This document shows, piece after piece, positions 44,842 to 57,219 of a DNA stretch of 64,000 nt. This stretch comes from Euryodendron excelsum. Lineage: Eukaryota > Streptophyta > Magnoliopsida > Ericales > Pentaphylacaceae. Position 1 is the stretch's first letter. Every line of letters starts with the position of its first letter. The notes under the pieces are model-generated. The model saw only the letters and a list, made by a program, of their open reading frames with translations, did no database searches and had not been told where the DNA came from. A program made the position numbers and the translations under genes. The DNA is taken from positions 16,425,501 to 16,489,500 of the forward strand of contig CM065394.1 of assembly GCA_033060915.1 (NCBI GenBank), given 5' to 3'.

Positions 44842-47800
44842 TATCGCGACTAGTTTTTTGGACCCTAGAGCCCTCTTGGATAGGGAAAAAGCATAGTACT
44901 TTCTCTTTAGAACTTATTCTCTTAGAAGGACGAATGCGATTAAGTTTGATTTTGAAATTGATTTAATTTAAGGGCTTTTGAAAAAAGTTTGGAGTCGCCA
45001 TCTAACATAGTTAAAGATGTGTTAGGTCACCTAAGACTAAGTGTAATCCGAAGACTAAACTTAGATTTTTCAAAAAGGTTTTGATAATGTCTTTTTAAGA
45101 AGGTTTTGGAAAATAGCTCTTAGTAACCCTTTGAAAGCTATTTTGAAAACATGACTTCGATCTTGGTCTTCGAAATAGAAATCTATGGTCTGAGGGTTGG
45201 TTACGTGTAGGGAAGATATCCAAAAATCATCACCCTACCCTGCCCTTTCGATACGTACATGTCTAATCACCTTTAATTCACTCACTTGAATAACTGGTCA
45301 TTATTATCCACTTAATATCTACTTTAGAATTTTAAAAATGGGGTTTGGTCATCACTTTTTGGACGAATGATGCATGATGCATATTTTTTAAAAGATGTTT
45401 GAAAATAGAAAGTTTTCAAAGGATTTGAAATAAAAATCTGGAATTGATAAAAAGGTTGGAAAAGATAACTTGGGTTGAAATAAAGGTTATGACCACACCA
45501 TTTTAGGTTGCCTACGTATCCTATTTGACGAGAATCAGGTCATTCATAGTTCGAGTTAGGGCTCGATAGAAAAGAAGCGCAATGAGGTCATTCGAAAGTT
45601 TTGAAGACACTTTGAATGTCTCGATTACACTGGAACAATCCTAACCATGGAAGGACTAGGGTTGCTTTAAGAATGTGATATTTGAAGATCATTTTTTGAA
45701 AAGAGCTTTTGAAAACACTTAGAGTTTTGGAACTTTAATATGGACGACCTTGAAAGTTGTATTTAATGTATCACCTTCCCTTGAAGTCTCTAACCATAAA
45801 ATGTTAGAGACACTTCAGGATTGTGAGTTTTTGAAAACATTTTGAAAGTAGTTTTTGGAAAATGTTAAGTGTTTAGCCATTTTAGTTGAGACAAGTTTAA
45901 GAGAACCATTTGGAAGCATCTTTTTGAAGATATAGTATGGAAGTATTTGAAAATATTTTGGGGTTGATCTTGGAAATCTCAAGAGAGTAGGATGTTTGGA
46001 AAGTATGCTATGCCTATGCTTTTGAATTGAAAGGTTATTTGAAAAGGGGTCCTTGAATTGGAACCTTGAAGTTAACTAACTTTGGTTGGGATGATCTAAG
46101 GTTAACTAACTATGGTTAGGTTAACCTAAGGTTAAGGTGACCTAAGGTTAACCAACTTGGGTTATGTTCACCTAAGACTAAGATGACCTAGGTTTAAGGT
46201 GACCTAGGGTAAACTAACTTGGGTTAGGTTAATTTAGAGTTGGAAAACTAGGATCAAGTTAACTTAGGAGTGGAAGGTAGTTTTGAACTAGGGTTTGGAC
46301 CTTGTGGTTTTATACATGAAACTTGAAAGTGTGTTTTGAAAACCATTTTATGAAAACCACTCAAGTGAGTGTTGGGTTCATATGGTTAGTATTTGGAAAC
46401 CACTCAAGAGAGGGTTGCCTTAGAATCATTTCAACCACTAACTCAAGAGAGCAAGACTTGTGAAAATCAATATTGAATCAATAGTTTTGAATAGTTCTTT
46501 GCTTGGAAAATTAAAGAGAATGGACATTTGAAAATTAGTTTTGGAAAGGAGTTTTTAGAAAACTATTTTTGAGATTTTGAAAACCACTCCAAAGAATAAG
46601 GGTTTATATGGTTGATTTGAAAAAAAATCACTTTAAAGAAGACTCCATGGGACCATTCCAACCACCATATTCAAGAGAGCAAAACTTTTAAAAATCATGA
46701 TGAAAATGGTAGTTTTGGAAAACCGTTTGTATGCAATTTAAAGGGAATGAAATTTGAGAACCCTTCTTGAAGACGGTTGTTTTGAAAACCACTTTTGTGG
46801 CATAGAAAACCAATTCTAATGAACTAGCGTTCGTATGGTCAAGATGATAGAAAAACCACTCAAGAGAGGGTTCCAAGGGACCATTTCAACCATAAGGTTC
46901 AAGAGAGTGGATTCTACAAAATCATTATAAAAGAGAAGAGTTTGAAAACTAATTTTTTGCCACATGAAATGTAACGAAATACAAGGATGAAAAATGAAGT
47001 CAAGGGGCTTAAGAGGCGGGTTTTCTAAGATATGAAAATTGAGGGTTTGACCTAGGCTTCAAGGAACCCATTCTTAGAACCTTTTTTGAAAAAACACTTG
47101 GATGTGGGATTTGAAAAGATATAGAAATGAAGATAGTGAAAGTTTTTACAAAATGATTATGGACACGAAAATGGGGCCAAGCATGCAATACATGAACATG
47201 GTAACCATATGCAAGGGGGTCATGAATTCATACAAGGCTATAGGCCACACCAAATTGCAAGGTACTCCAAGGCCATGCGATCTTAAAGTAGGTTAGTGAG
47301 AGATAATCCTATATGGTGGTTCTCACATGCTTTCCTCTAGGTATGAACTAGGAGCTCACTTGTTTCAAGCATGTAAGAAAGAGGAAGAAAAAATGAGGGT
47401 TTAAAATAGAAAATAGCCTAAGTAAGCTATGAGGGAGAAGAGAAGAGTGGGGATGACAAAAATCTAAAAGAGAATACCACTTTTTGCCTTCAAACACTTT
47501 TAAGCTTCCTTGGATGCTTTGACTTGAACCTAAATGGCCTTATAAAGGCTTCAAGGGGCTGGAATAGAATCTTCTATGGCATTGGGAGCTTTGAAGGTGG
47601 AGTGTATGGGCTAGAGGAATGTGGAATCTAACTTGGATGCTTAAAGGGTGAGGTGTATATGGAAATTCGAGGTTTAAAGGCTGTTTTTGCAAAGTTTCGC
47701 TACTGTTTTCGATCCTAGAATATGCAAACGGGGAGGCATGTATTTATAGGCAAGCTGGAGAGGGCTGGCACTTGTAGTACATGCACCAATATTGTTCCAT

Positions 47801-49530
47801 ATGTTGAATGTCGCGTGGCACACTCTGTACTGACTCAATCTTAGGGAGTAAGCAAAGTTTTGATTGATCTGATCAAAATCTAGGCACATGTAGCATATGC
47901 TCTACCACCGAAAATATTTGTTTAAACTTTGCCTTAATAATTGTGCAATCTAGGAAGGATTTGGAGAAATCGATTATGTCCACAATGTTCTCCTAGTGTT
48001 TCTTAAGAACCTAGAATTTTCGGGGAGCTTGAAAGGTGTTCGAAAAAGTGAGATATTGTCTCGAAAAGCATGCATGAAAACACACTTTTGCGGAGTGTCT
48101 GTGATACGCTTCGTGGATGTTCAAAAGTAGCAGTTTTTGGGCCACGTGATCGGAGCCTTCGAGAAGGGATCTCTCCAAAAGAACCATACCGATGGAAAGT
48201 ACTTTGGAAATACTTTCGAAAATTTTCTAATTTACGCATTTCTCAAGTCATGTGATAGTGCATTATAATCAAGGAATTGGAAGAAAAGACAACCTTAGCG
48301 GAGCGTCTGTGAGATGTTCCAGAGGTTACTAAAAGTGGTAATTTTCGAGCCATGCAATCGGGGGCTTTGGGAAACAGTCTATTCAATTGAGTTGTATTGA
48401 TGGAAAGACCCATGGACAAGCTTTTGAGAATTTCTTGATTTACGCATTTCTCAAGTCATTTGACGTTGCGTTATAACCCAAGAATTGGGAAGAAAGACAA
48501 CCCTAGCAGAGCATCTACGAGACGCTCTGGGAACTTTTGTTAACTTGGAAGTGTTTAGAGTCATGGGACGCACCTAAGATTGAACAGGGCATATGATATG
48601 ATCTGCCAGTTTGGTACCCAGAGCCAGTGTGGTTTCGGTTCTCGCTCAGGCCACTAGCGGTAAAATGGTCTTTTTGACCGAAACTAGTCGAAAAGGATCA
48701 GGATGGATTAGGGTCGCATATTAAGCGTGCCAAACCATTCGGAGATGGTCTTCGAAGATGTTTCCACTGTTTAGTGGGATTTGTACTGTGCTAGGGTGCC
48801 TAGTGGCAAAACAGTTATTTTGATCAGAGTTAATCAGAACAGGACCGGAATTGGTTAGGATGGTGTATTGAGTATGACTAACCGTCTAGGAACATTTTGA
48901 AAAGGTAGTCTTACCATCTTGTGGGATTATGAACTTTCTCAAAGACGTGCGTAGAAGCCCAAATGGTAGGTTTGGTCATTTTTCACTGAGTCGGACTAGT
49001 AAGCGCTGGTGTTGACCTAGGTGTTGGTTATCGAGATCACTTAGTCTCGGAAAGCTACCTGTGTGGTGTTGGTCCCTGAGACTGCCCGGTCTTAGAGAGC
49101 TGCCCGTAGGATGGCGTTCCTGAGATTATTCAATCTCAAAAAGCTACCTGTATGGTGGTGTTGGTCCTCGAGATCGCTTAGTCTCTGAGAATTACCGGAT
49201 GACGGACATTCTACATTGATGGGCTAGCAGGAGCCAAAAGTGAACTGCCTAGAATTTGATAAGGTGTTGGTCCCAAAGATCGCCCAATCTCATGAAAATA
49301 TTTAGATGTCATTAGTTCCCGAGACTATCGAGTCTCGAAAAGCTGCCTGGAGTGCCTAAAGGCAATATGATCTTTTCAGCTTCTATTGGGCTCTATGTGC
49401 CTAGGAAGCAACCAGTTGATTAGATTAGAGTTTGAAAAAGCCAGCCTAGGCTTGCATGTGTTGGGACATTTTACTTAGAAGACTGATGTGGATCGAAAAT
49501 TGCCAAGTGTGCATAAATGGGGTGCTTACA
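44842..49530 (-). repeat. 5' LTR of the LARD (copy D, 4689 bp)
   Basis: The inner end TATCGCGACTAG has lost its TG (now TA). The outer end is GGGGTGCTTACA. It matches C throughout but lacks 507 bp present in C (join at 45613, with TTGA microhomology) and some promoter-proximal sequence near 47770. U3 has the dyad array at 49025-49345. A plus-strand open frame at 47102-47296 is LTR sequence, not a gene. Confidence 0.87.
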
Positions 49531-50265
49531 TGGAGGCCTGTCATATGACAGCACACCCTAGAAGGATTCTTCAAGCATTTGGGTTGAGCTGACCAGGAGC
49601 CAAGCCCAATCGATACAGTAACTTCCGAACAGGTTTGAGGAGGGGAAACCTAAGGCCAACAGCCAAGACATTCTCATAAACGGTTATCTCCCCTAGACCT
49701 AGCAACAAGCTGTGTCCCTTTTTTATGGAACCCTAAAGGTCAGAGAGAACGGGAATTGGTATTCCCTCCATAGCTTATTAACTTTGGCCCCTGTCATGGT
49801 AGATTCCACGTGGGCCGCAGCAAAGCCATATTCCCTAACCCCAAGAACAACAGAGTCCCTAGGCCCAAACTCAACAGCCCCCACCCCAGAGGAAGAGGGC
49901 TCTATTCCTGGCACTATTTCCTCCAATGATGCCCCAGAATAACCCACAGAAGCACTCCCAGGATCATCATGCATCACCGCGATTAGATCATTGGAGGCAG
50001 TTTTCTCAGAATTCAATCTAACTTCCTATGGGTTATTCATGGTGCCCAAACTATCTAAACCCCTAACACTGTCTAATGCAGGTTTAACTAACCTAATCAA
50101 ATCCTAACAAAACAACTCCAACAACTCAGGGTTACCCACAAAACCTAAGGGGTATGGAACCCTATCTGACCCCTCGTAGTACCAGAGGTGCCAACAGAAT
50201 AACCAATGGATGAAATGAAGAACGAAGAGGAACATAAAAGAATCTTACCAAACAAGACAAGAATC
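49531..50265 (-). pseudogene. Antisense ORF of the Tat-type element, copy 1
   Basis: Minus-strand VGAVEFGPRDSVVLGVREY (about 49870), FRVP, then a frameshifted GEITVYEN-like part, then LNPNA followed by TGA where the family has NAWR. TGGAG at 49531-49535 is the target-site copy. With 23377-23448 it forms one continuous frame. The pattern (VYE.....FPL..F.R.LL..LGLAP.QL.PNAW) is that of the plant 'putative gypsy-type transposase' proteins, whose function is not established. Two nonsense changes replace Trp codons. Confidence 0.65.
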
Positions 50266-50270
50266 CAAGC

Positions 50271-51534
50271 CAGGGGTTACTAAAAGTGGTAGTTTCCGAG
50301 CCATGCGATCAGGGGCTTCAAGAAGCGATCTATTCAATTAAGTCATATCGATGGAAAGACCCATGGATAGGCTTTTGGGAATTTCCTAATTTACGCATTT
50401 CTCAAGTCATTTGACGGTGCGTTATAACCCAAGAATCGGGAGGAAAAGACAACCCTAGCGAAGCATCTACGAGACGCTCCACAGGATTTTTGTCAACTAG
50501 GAAGTGTTTAGAGTCACGGGACTCAACTTGGATTGAACAGGGGCGTATGATATGATCCGCTAGTTTGGTACTCAGAGCCAGTGTGGTTTCAGGACGCACT
50601 CAGGTCGCCAGGAGTAAAACGATCTTTTTGACTGAAACTAGTCAAAAAGGGTCAGGATGGATTGGGGTGGCATATTAAGGGTGCCAGACCATTCGAGGAT
50701 GGTCTTCGAAGATGTTTCCACTGTTTAGTGGGATTTGTACTATGCTAGGGTGCCTAGGGGCAAAACGGTCATTTTGATCGAAGTTGACCAAAACGGAATC
50801 GGAATTGGTTAGTATGGTGTATTGAGTATGACTAATCATCTAGGAACATTTTGGAAAGGTATTCTTACCATCTTGAGGGATTTTGAACTTTCTGAAAGAC
50901 GTGCCTAGAGGCCTAAGGGGCAGGTTTGGTCATTTTTCACTGAGTCGGGCTAGCAAGCAATGGTGTTGACCTAGGTGTTAGTTGTCGAGACTGCCTGGTC
51001 TCGAAAATCTACCTATGTGGTGTTGGTCCCTGAGACTGCCCGATCTTAGAGAGCTACCTGTAGGGTGGTGCTGGTTCCTGAGATTGCTCGAGCTCAGAAA
51101 ACTACCTGTATGGTGGTGTTGGTCCCCGAGATCGCCTAGTCTCAGAGAACTACCGGATGACGGACATTCTACATTGACAGGCTAGCAGGCGCTAGAAGTG
51201 AACCCCCTAGAATTTGATAAGGTGTTGGTCCCTGAGATCGTCCAATCTCAGGAAAACACTTGGATGTCATTGGTTCCCGAGACTACCCAGTCTCGGAAAG
51301 CTGCCTAGATGGCGTTGGTTTCAGAGACTGCTAGGTCTCGAAAAGCTGCCTAGAGTGCCTAAGGGCAATATGATCTTTTCAGTTTCTATTGGGCTCTATG
51401 TGCCTGGGAAGCAACCAGTTGATTGAACTGGAGTTCGAAAAAACTGGCCTGGGCTTGCATGTGTTGTGAAAATTTTACTTAGAATACTGATGTGGACTAA
51501 AAATTGCCGAGTGGACAAAAATAGGGTGCTTACA
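50271..51534 (-). repeat. Partial LTR (U3 part) created by the tandem duplication
   Basis: Duplicate of 48319-49530. It ends GGTGCTTACA followed by TGGAC and carries the dyad array at about 50985-51340, including CCGAGACT-ACCC-AGTCTCGG (51274-51293). It has no promoter or R/U5. Confidence 0.87.
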
Positions 51535-52271
51535 TGGACGCCTGTCATATGACATCACACCTTAGAAGGATTCTTCAAGCGTTTGGGTTGAGTTGACTAG
51601 GAGCCAAGCCTAGTCGATGTAGTAACTTCCGAACAAATTTAAGGAGGGGAAAGCTAAGGCTAGCAGCCAAGACATTCTCGTAAACAGTTATCTCCCCTGG
51701 ACTTGGCAAACAGGCTGTGTCCTTTTTCAATGGAACCCTAAAGGTCAGAGAGAACGGGAACTGGTATTCCCTCCATAGCTTATTAACTTTGGCCCCTGTC
51801 ATGGTAGACTCCACGTGGGCCGCAGCAAAGCCATATTCCCTAACCCTAGGAACAACAGCCTCCTTAGGCCCAAACTCAACAGCCCCCACCCCCAGCGGAA
51901 AAGCGCTCTATTCCTGGCACTATTTCCTCCAATGATGCCCCATAATGACCCACAGAAGCACTCCCAGGATCATCATGCCTCACCGCGATGAGATCGTTAG
52001 AGGTAGTTTTCGTAGAATTTGAACTAACGTCCTATGGGTTATTCATGGTGCCCAAATTATCTAAACCCCTAACACTGTCTAATACAGGTTTTACTAACCC
52101 AATCAAATCCTAACAAAACAACTCTAACACCTCGGGGTTACCCACAAAACGTAAGGGGTATGGAACCCTATCTGACCCCTCGTAGTACCAGAGGTACCGA
52201 GAGAATAACCAATGCATGAAACGAAGAACGAAGAGGAACAAAGAAGAATCTTACCAAATGGGGCAAGAATC
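51535..52271 (-). pseudogene. Antisense ORF of the Tat-type element, copy 2
   Basis: Better kept than copy 1: 51575-51889 is open on the minus strand with FGPKEAVVPRVREYGFAA, GEITVYENVLAASLSFPL and LHRLGLAPSQLNPNA before a TGA in place of Trp. The upstream part to 52271 is Ser/Asp/Glu-rich, with frameshifts. The C-terminal end is missing because the duplication stops at the LARD border. Confidence 0.65.
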
Positions 52272-52539
52272 TGTGAAGAGGCTTAGAGATTGGAGCGCAA
52301 GCAAAGAAGCAAAGTGTATGGGAAGATAGAAATTGCAAAAGTCCAAAGAACACAAAGTGGAAGGCCAAAGCCAAACTGCCAAGCCTAACCCCTCTCTGTT
52401 CGAAATGAAGGGCCAGGATTAGTCCACTTCCTCCAGATCCGATGGTCAACAGTCAAAAGGACGTGCCTCAGCCCAAAAACCAATAAAAAATGGCCACGTT
52501 GCACTAGCGCGAAGGGACACGTCCTGTCACCACCATGTG
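52272..52539. other. Short stretch beyond the duplication
   Basis: Continuation of the N-terminal side or leader of the antisense ORF. A minus-strand open frame (52168-52449) crosses it but has no recognisable motif. Confidence 0.35.
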
Positions 52540-52860
52540 TGGGAAGCTTTCCTCTTCTTGGGCTAGCTGTCCATAGTATTCGATTGAAGGTATTTATCTT
52601 TTAGCACCCTGAACCAAGTGGCCTTAGTGTCCTGTGTGACGTTCTAGCAAAGTTTGGAAAGGATTGCCAGGTTATTGTCCCTAGTTTTCCTTAAACCTGG
52701 GCCTCCTTGTTTTTTCCCTCTGACACACCCTACTCCACTTCATCCTCTCACTGGTATCCCTCCAAAAGAAATTCCTATTGATTCTGTAAATATTATCACA
52801 CAGATACAGTGCATCACTCTCTCCCTCTCTGGCCAAAACTATCACAACTCTATTACTTCT
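52540..52860 (-). pseudogene. LINE ORF2 C-terminal remnant
   Basis: Minus-strand NIYRINRNFFWRDTSERMKW (about 52800-52740) and LAILSKLC, stop, NVTQDTKATWFRVLKDKY (52660-52590) match the segment after the reverse transcriptase of plant LINEs, which typically reads INRNFLWG and WVRVLKAKY. It is a second, unrelated LINE fragment without ends. Confidence 0.75.
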
Positions 52861-55800
52861 CCTAACCAAAATTGTGCCCACTATGTAAAATATTGCTATA
52901 AAATCAACGTTTGTCACCCAAAATATTAACGTTCTCTCAAAGCTACAAATTGATGCTTCTCCATAGCTTACAAGCTGAAGTTGTATCACTTTTCAACTTC
53001 TCCTCTCAAGTGTTTTTTTTAACCTTTTTGAATCAATGAATGACATTCAACTCCCTGGTAATTGCTAATGATGGGACAAAATGTTTTCCAAAAATAAAAG
53101 AATCAATTACTATCATAATGTTGTATCCAATTGTTTCCCACAAATTTTTGAAGTCCCTTTGAATAAAATCTTTCATTACGGGGCAAAATTAAGTGTTTGA
53201 TAAAACCAAATCTAACACAACTTGTTAAACAAAAAGTATTGGAAGTGGCATTAAGCAATATTCAAACACCCAAACATTCCAATGTTTTCATATCTTTCAA
53301 TGCAAGACATTCATAGCACACTGTACAAGCACATGAAAAAAAATATATATTTTGAATTTTGAATTTTTATTTTTATAGATAAACATTCTTAGCGAACTTG
53401 TGGAATGTTTGATATTGTGTCAGGAAAGAAAATATATACTTTTTTTAAAAAACCAAATACGCTAAATTCTTAAAGAAATCTTCCATTTATTTTGCTGCAC
53501 TTTCTTGAAAAACAAAGTTTGTCTTAAAAGATTGAAAGTCGAACAGACTCCCCGCACCATTTAGTAGACAAATATCCTGTCCAGTCATTTAAGTCTGTAT
53601 TGACTTCTTTAGCAATATTATTTTCTCTTTCAAGGTGTGCTAACATTCACACCACACACGAACTCAATCATCCAGGCAAAAGATATAATATTACCATGCA
53701 TAGTTCACTATTTTTTTTTTTATATCATTTCCTGTTTAATAATTGTACCGGCCAAAATTAAATTCATTGAACGGTATTAGAGCTCGTGTTTTTTGTGCTA
53801 AAATAATTTTTTAATTAAATTTTTATAATAGATATCTATTAGAACTTGTGTTTGATATGTATTAGATAATTAAATAACATGTTTATATTATATTAAAATA
53901 ATTAGTGTCAAATAATACTTAATATTAGTAATATCATATATATATATACATCAAATCTCGTAAATAAAATATTTTTTTTTTATAAATACAAAATATTTTA
54001 TAGCGATAATTCAAAACAGTATGAGACAACATACCCAAGCGGGTAATAGTGATTGCCTCTGCAATGATCAACACCGTCCACTATTTGTGAGCCACAACTA
54101 TGTCTTGAAAGTTGAATAACATTAGTAGTTGTCACATGGCTCAAAAGAGGAGATGAGCCTGGCTTACCAAAATGGAATCACCAAGCAGGACCAAAGCAAA
54201 GATCAATCAATTGAGGTGCATTTATTGAAAAGTCATTGATTGATGGACCACCTAGTGGTTGGGTTCACCAATAATAATTCGAATTTTTTTTTTTCAATAT
54301 TTAAGTTCAAATTTTTATAATGATTTAGTGGGGCTAAAATTATAATTTATTGTTTAAAATACATGACGTAATTTAAGTTTCGGTTCCAACGTAGATACAG
54401 TGAAACCTCACGCAAATAAATATATAGTGTCGAATATTAATATTTTCAAATGTGAGGTAGTCTATTTTTGTATTTATCTTATGCACAAACTAACAAAAAG
54501 AAATGGATCGATGGTATCACGCGAATGTGGATTTTGTTTCGGTGGACCCTCTCAGAAAATGAAAAAGGCCCGACTCTCTCTCACGCAACGTGCAGGGATG
54601 CGGACTCGAATTGAGAGAGAGAGTAGAGTTTCCTCACGCCTCCGTGACAATGACAATGGGAATGACAGTTTTGATTGCTCATTGCTTGATAAGGACGTTC
54701 AGCGTTTTCTTCGTGACTTTTGGCACTTTCCTTGGCTCTTTCCTATTCTTTTCCGAGGAGTAACACTAACAGACTCTGGACTTACATACGTGGGCATGGT
54801 TTTAGCCATTTAGGAGGAATAGTGAAACAAGCCGAATGCTAATGGCAAAATTCAAACGGCCAAGAATTTTTAATTCTTAACGTTAGCTAAGTTTGATAAA
54901 TATTTTACTTGAGGTTACTTAGTTGAGAAGAAGTGTGAAATATGAATGTACTGTTTGTTTAAATTTGGTGTTACCCCAAGTTCGAGTTCTGTGCATTGCA
55001 TGAAACATTCTTGAGAGAAAATTGTTATACTATTGTCGGTCATTCTGAAACAAGCTGCTTAATTGAACAATTGGTGTCTTACCTGAAACTAGTGTTTGCT
55101 AGCTTTGGATAAAGTTTACTCAGCTAGTAGAGAGTCCAAAAGCCTTGCCTTAGATATATTCTTCCATGTCATAAAAAAAACAGTTGTAAGTGATGGATTG
55201 GCAACAATTTTAGAGTTTGAATTTCAAAGGCAAAAGTTAAAGAAGAGTTGAGGCAACAAATCCTTTTCGTGGCATTAAGGTGGAATAAGGATAGATGATA
55301 TACTTCATCTAGCAAGGCTAAAAATATCATTCCAGTAGTTATGTTCTTATAAACAATCTTGCCTTTTGACAAGTGGAAAATTTTCAATTTTTGTGAGTTT
55401 TTGAAATTTAATAATTTTTTTAATCACGCTTTCATCAAATATGATTTCTTAGAAGGATTTGAAATTTTGTCATTTTTATGAATTCTCTTGGCCTTAAGGA
55501 AAAATGGGAGATTTTGATTTAAAACAACTTATTTCCATTCACTTGATAGGCACCCCCTACAATGTCCAAACGTTTCCCACCAGTGGGTGAATATATAAAC
55601 CATCATTAAGATGTGTAAATTTTTGAAAAGTTTGCAAAGGTGTAGTAAAAATGTAGAATAGTAAAAATTTTCCAAAGAATTTTTTCTAGGGTGGCTAGAA
55701 ATGTAGAATAGTCAAAATTCTCCATTCAAGGGTGGGTATAGCTTCTCCTGTTCTCTAACGAAGAATATCCTGAACCAGTCAACTTCTAAATCAAATTAAG

Positions 55801-56438
55801 ACTTGTAATCATTCTTAACGATCATGGTGATGGCTCTCTCTTTCAATTACTTACTAGCTTTCCATTAAAGAACCAGATTCTTCTTTGTATTCATTTACCA
55901 TGACGAATTCAAATTGCTGTCGCCAACCCTCAATATTGCATGTGCATCTTTTCAACTTCTTTCAGTCAATTTTGATATTGTCTAAATTGTCGTTGATGGA
56001 GCAAGAATTGAACACGTGATTGCAATATCTATGACTAGATTATATGTATATAATTACGGCATCTAGTCTTTTGCGTACATTAAACGCGCTCATGCTCATC
56101 CACAGCTAAGTGAATTTCTGGAGGTTGAATTTGCGTCATGTCAATCAATTTGAATTTGAAAGCAAGTTCATATGCTCTTTTGCAGTCAGGAATCAGCATA
56201 TACATATATATATATAAGTCAACATTTATGCAAAATGGGTTGGTAAACATGGTATTCAGTTTCGTATATGCAATTAATAATTTTAGGAGTATACTTCATC
56301 ATTTTGAAATATAGCAAGTTTTTCTAATTCATCATACTGAATTTCCTATCATCCTTTGATGCATTCAAAGTAGGTGGTGGGTCTTTTCCACAACAAGAAA
56401 GACTAGGGGGAGCATAGTTACGAGAATACTTTGCTTCC
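52861..56438. other. AT-rich intergenic region
   Basis: No gene or mobile-element coding seen. It has long A/T runs and scattered low-complexity patches. The 137-codon plus frame at 54400-54813 has no recognised domain, no homologous pattern and AT-rich surroundings, and is not called. Confidence 0.5.
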
Positions 56439-56449
56439 TAAAATTGGAT

Positions 56450-57208
56450 AGGGATGACAATAGAACAGAACGGGGTAAAAGTTGGGATTTCTATCTCTAT
56501 ATTCACCTAAAATATTCACCTCCATCTCGGCATAGAGATTAATTTAGACCTTCATTCTCATCTCTACGAGTACAAGCCTGTTTCCACTCCCACCTTCGGC
56601 CCTGCCCCAAGCCTAAGCCCAAGCATTTCTTTTTCTTTTTTTCTTTTTCTTTTTTTATGTTTTTAGTGCAAAGGAAACAAACAACACAAAACAAAAAACA
56701 AAAAAACAAAAACAAAAACAAAAGAACTAAAGTATCAAGAATATTAATAGTCCTACGGTCTCCACTTAACAGTAAGATGGAATTAATTTCCAAACATTTT
56801 GATTGCATATATATCAAAATACTGTTATTGTACTATTAAAATAAACTAAAATTTAAAATAACGAATTAAAAGGCCATCCAACAAACAAAATTAAAAAACT
56901 ATTAAACATAAGTTGGACATCAATCAACGCAAAACCTAATGATGGTATTGCTAGCATACAAAATACTAGAGTACACTTCAAACGTAGTAGATGCATAATT
57001 TGATAAGCATAAATAGTTGTATGACTACTAAAATCGAGAGATGCAAGGTGGGGAGGGACAAGATGGGAGAAGAACTTAGTTCATTCTCGCCTCCATGTTT
57101 ACATAAATTTTTATTTGGACCTCAATCCCCATTTTATATTCTTTATCCCTACCCTAAATGAATTAAATTCGGCCCACCCTCTACTTTTCTCCGATACAAT
57201 TTCATCCC
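56450..57208. mobile_element. Non-autonomous element with 11-bp target duplication
   Basis: TAAAATTGGAT stands at 56439-56449 and again at 57209-57219. The insert begins near GGGATGACAATAG and ends TACAATTTCATCCC, which are imperfect inverted ends. The start resembles the widespread plant repeat GGGATGGCAACGGGGCGGG. It holds a CTTTTT-rich patch near 56630 and A-rich patches. No coding. An 11-bp duplication would fit a retroposon or a small DNA element, so the class is open. Confidence 0.6.
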
Positions 57209-57219
57209 TAAAATTGGAT

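Larger units (their letters stand above)
23449..49530 (-). mobile_element. Non-autonomous Ogre/Tat-like LTR retrotransposon (LARD) with giant LTRs
   Basis: 26.1 kb in total, about 16.6 kb without the CACTA element inside. The 3' LTR is at the left (C, 23449-28717) and the 5' LTR at the right (D, 44842-49530), both minus-oriented. A polypurine tract adjoins C (28718-28740) and an Arg-tRNA-type primer site adjoins D (44830-44839). TGGAG flanks both ends. The internal DNA (28741-32114 and 41619-44841) shows no gag, protease, RT or integrase motif in any frame that I could read, so replication enzymes must have come from a related element. It is inserted in the antisense ORF of the Tat-type fragment. 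Confidence 0.87.
48319..52271. repeat. Tandem duplication of about 2 kb spanning the LTR/flank border
   Basis: Copy 1 is about 48319-50265 and copy 2 about 50271-52271. Matching landmarks are GGTTACTAAAAGTGGTA at 48324 and 50275, LTR end plus flank at 49531 and 51535, and CAAGAATC near 50258 and 52264. CCAG occurs at both breakpoints. It must be younger than the LARD insertion because it includes the LTR edge and the target-site copy (TGGAG, and TGGAC in copy 2). Confidence 0.88.

Noticed and set aside
49712..49942. Plus-strand frames over the antisense ORF
   Set aside because: Shadow of the minus-strand reading, which has family motifs and continues across the insertion.
54400..54813. 137-codon open frame as a gene
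   Set aside because: No recognised domain, no splice or promoter support, and an odd start region; chance cannot be excluded.
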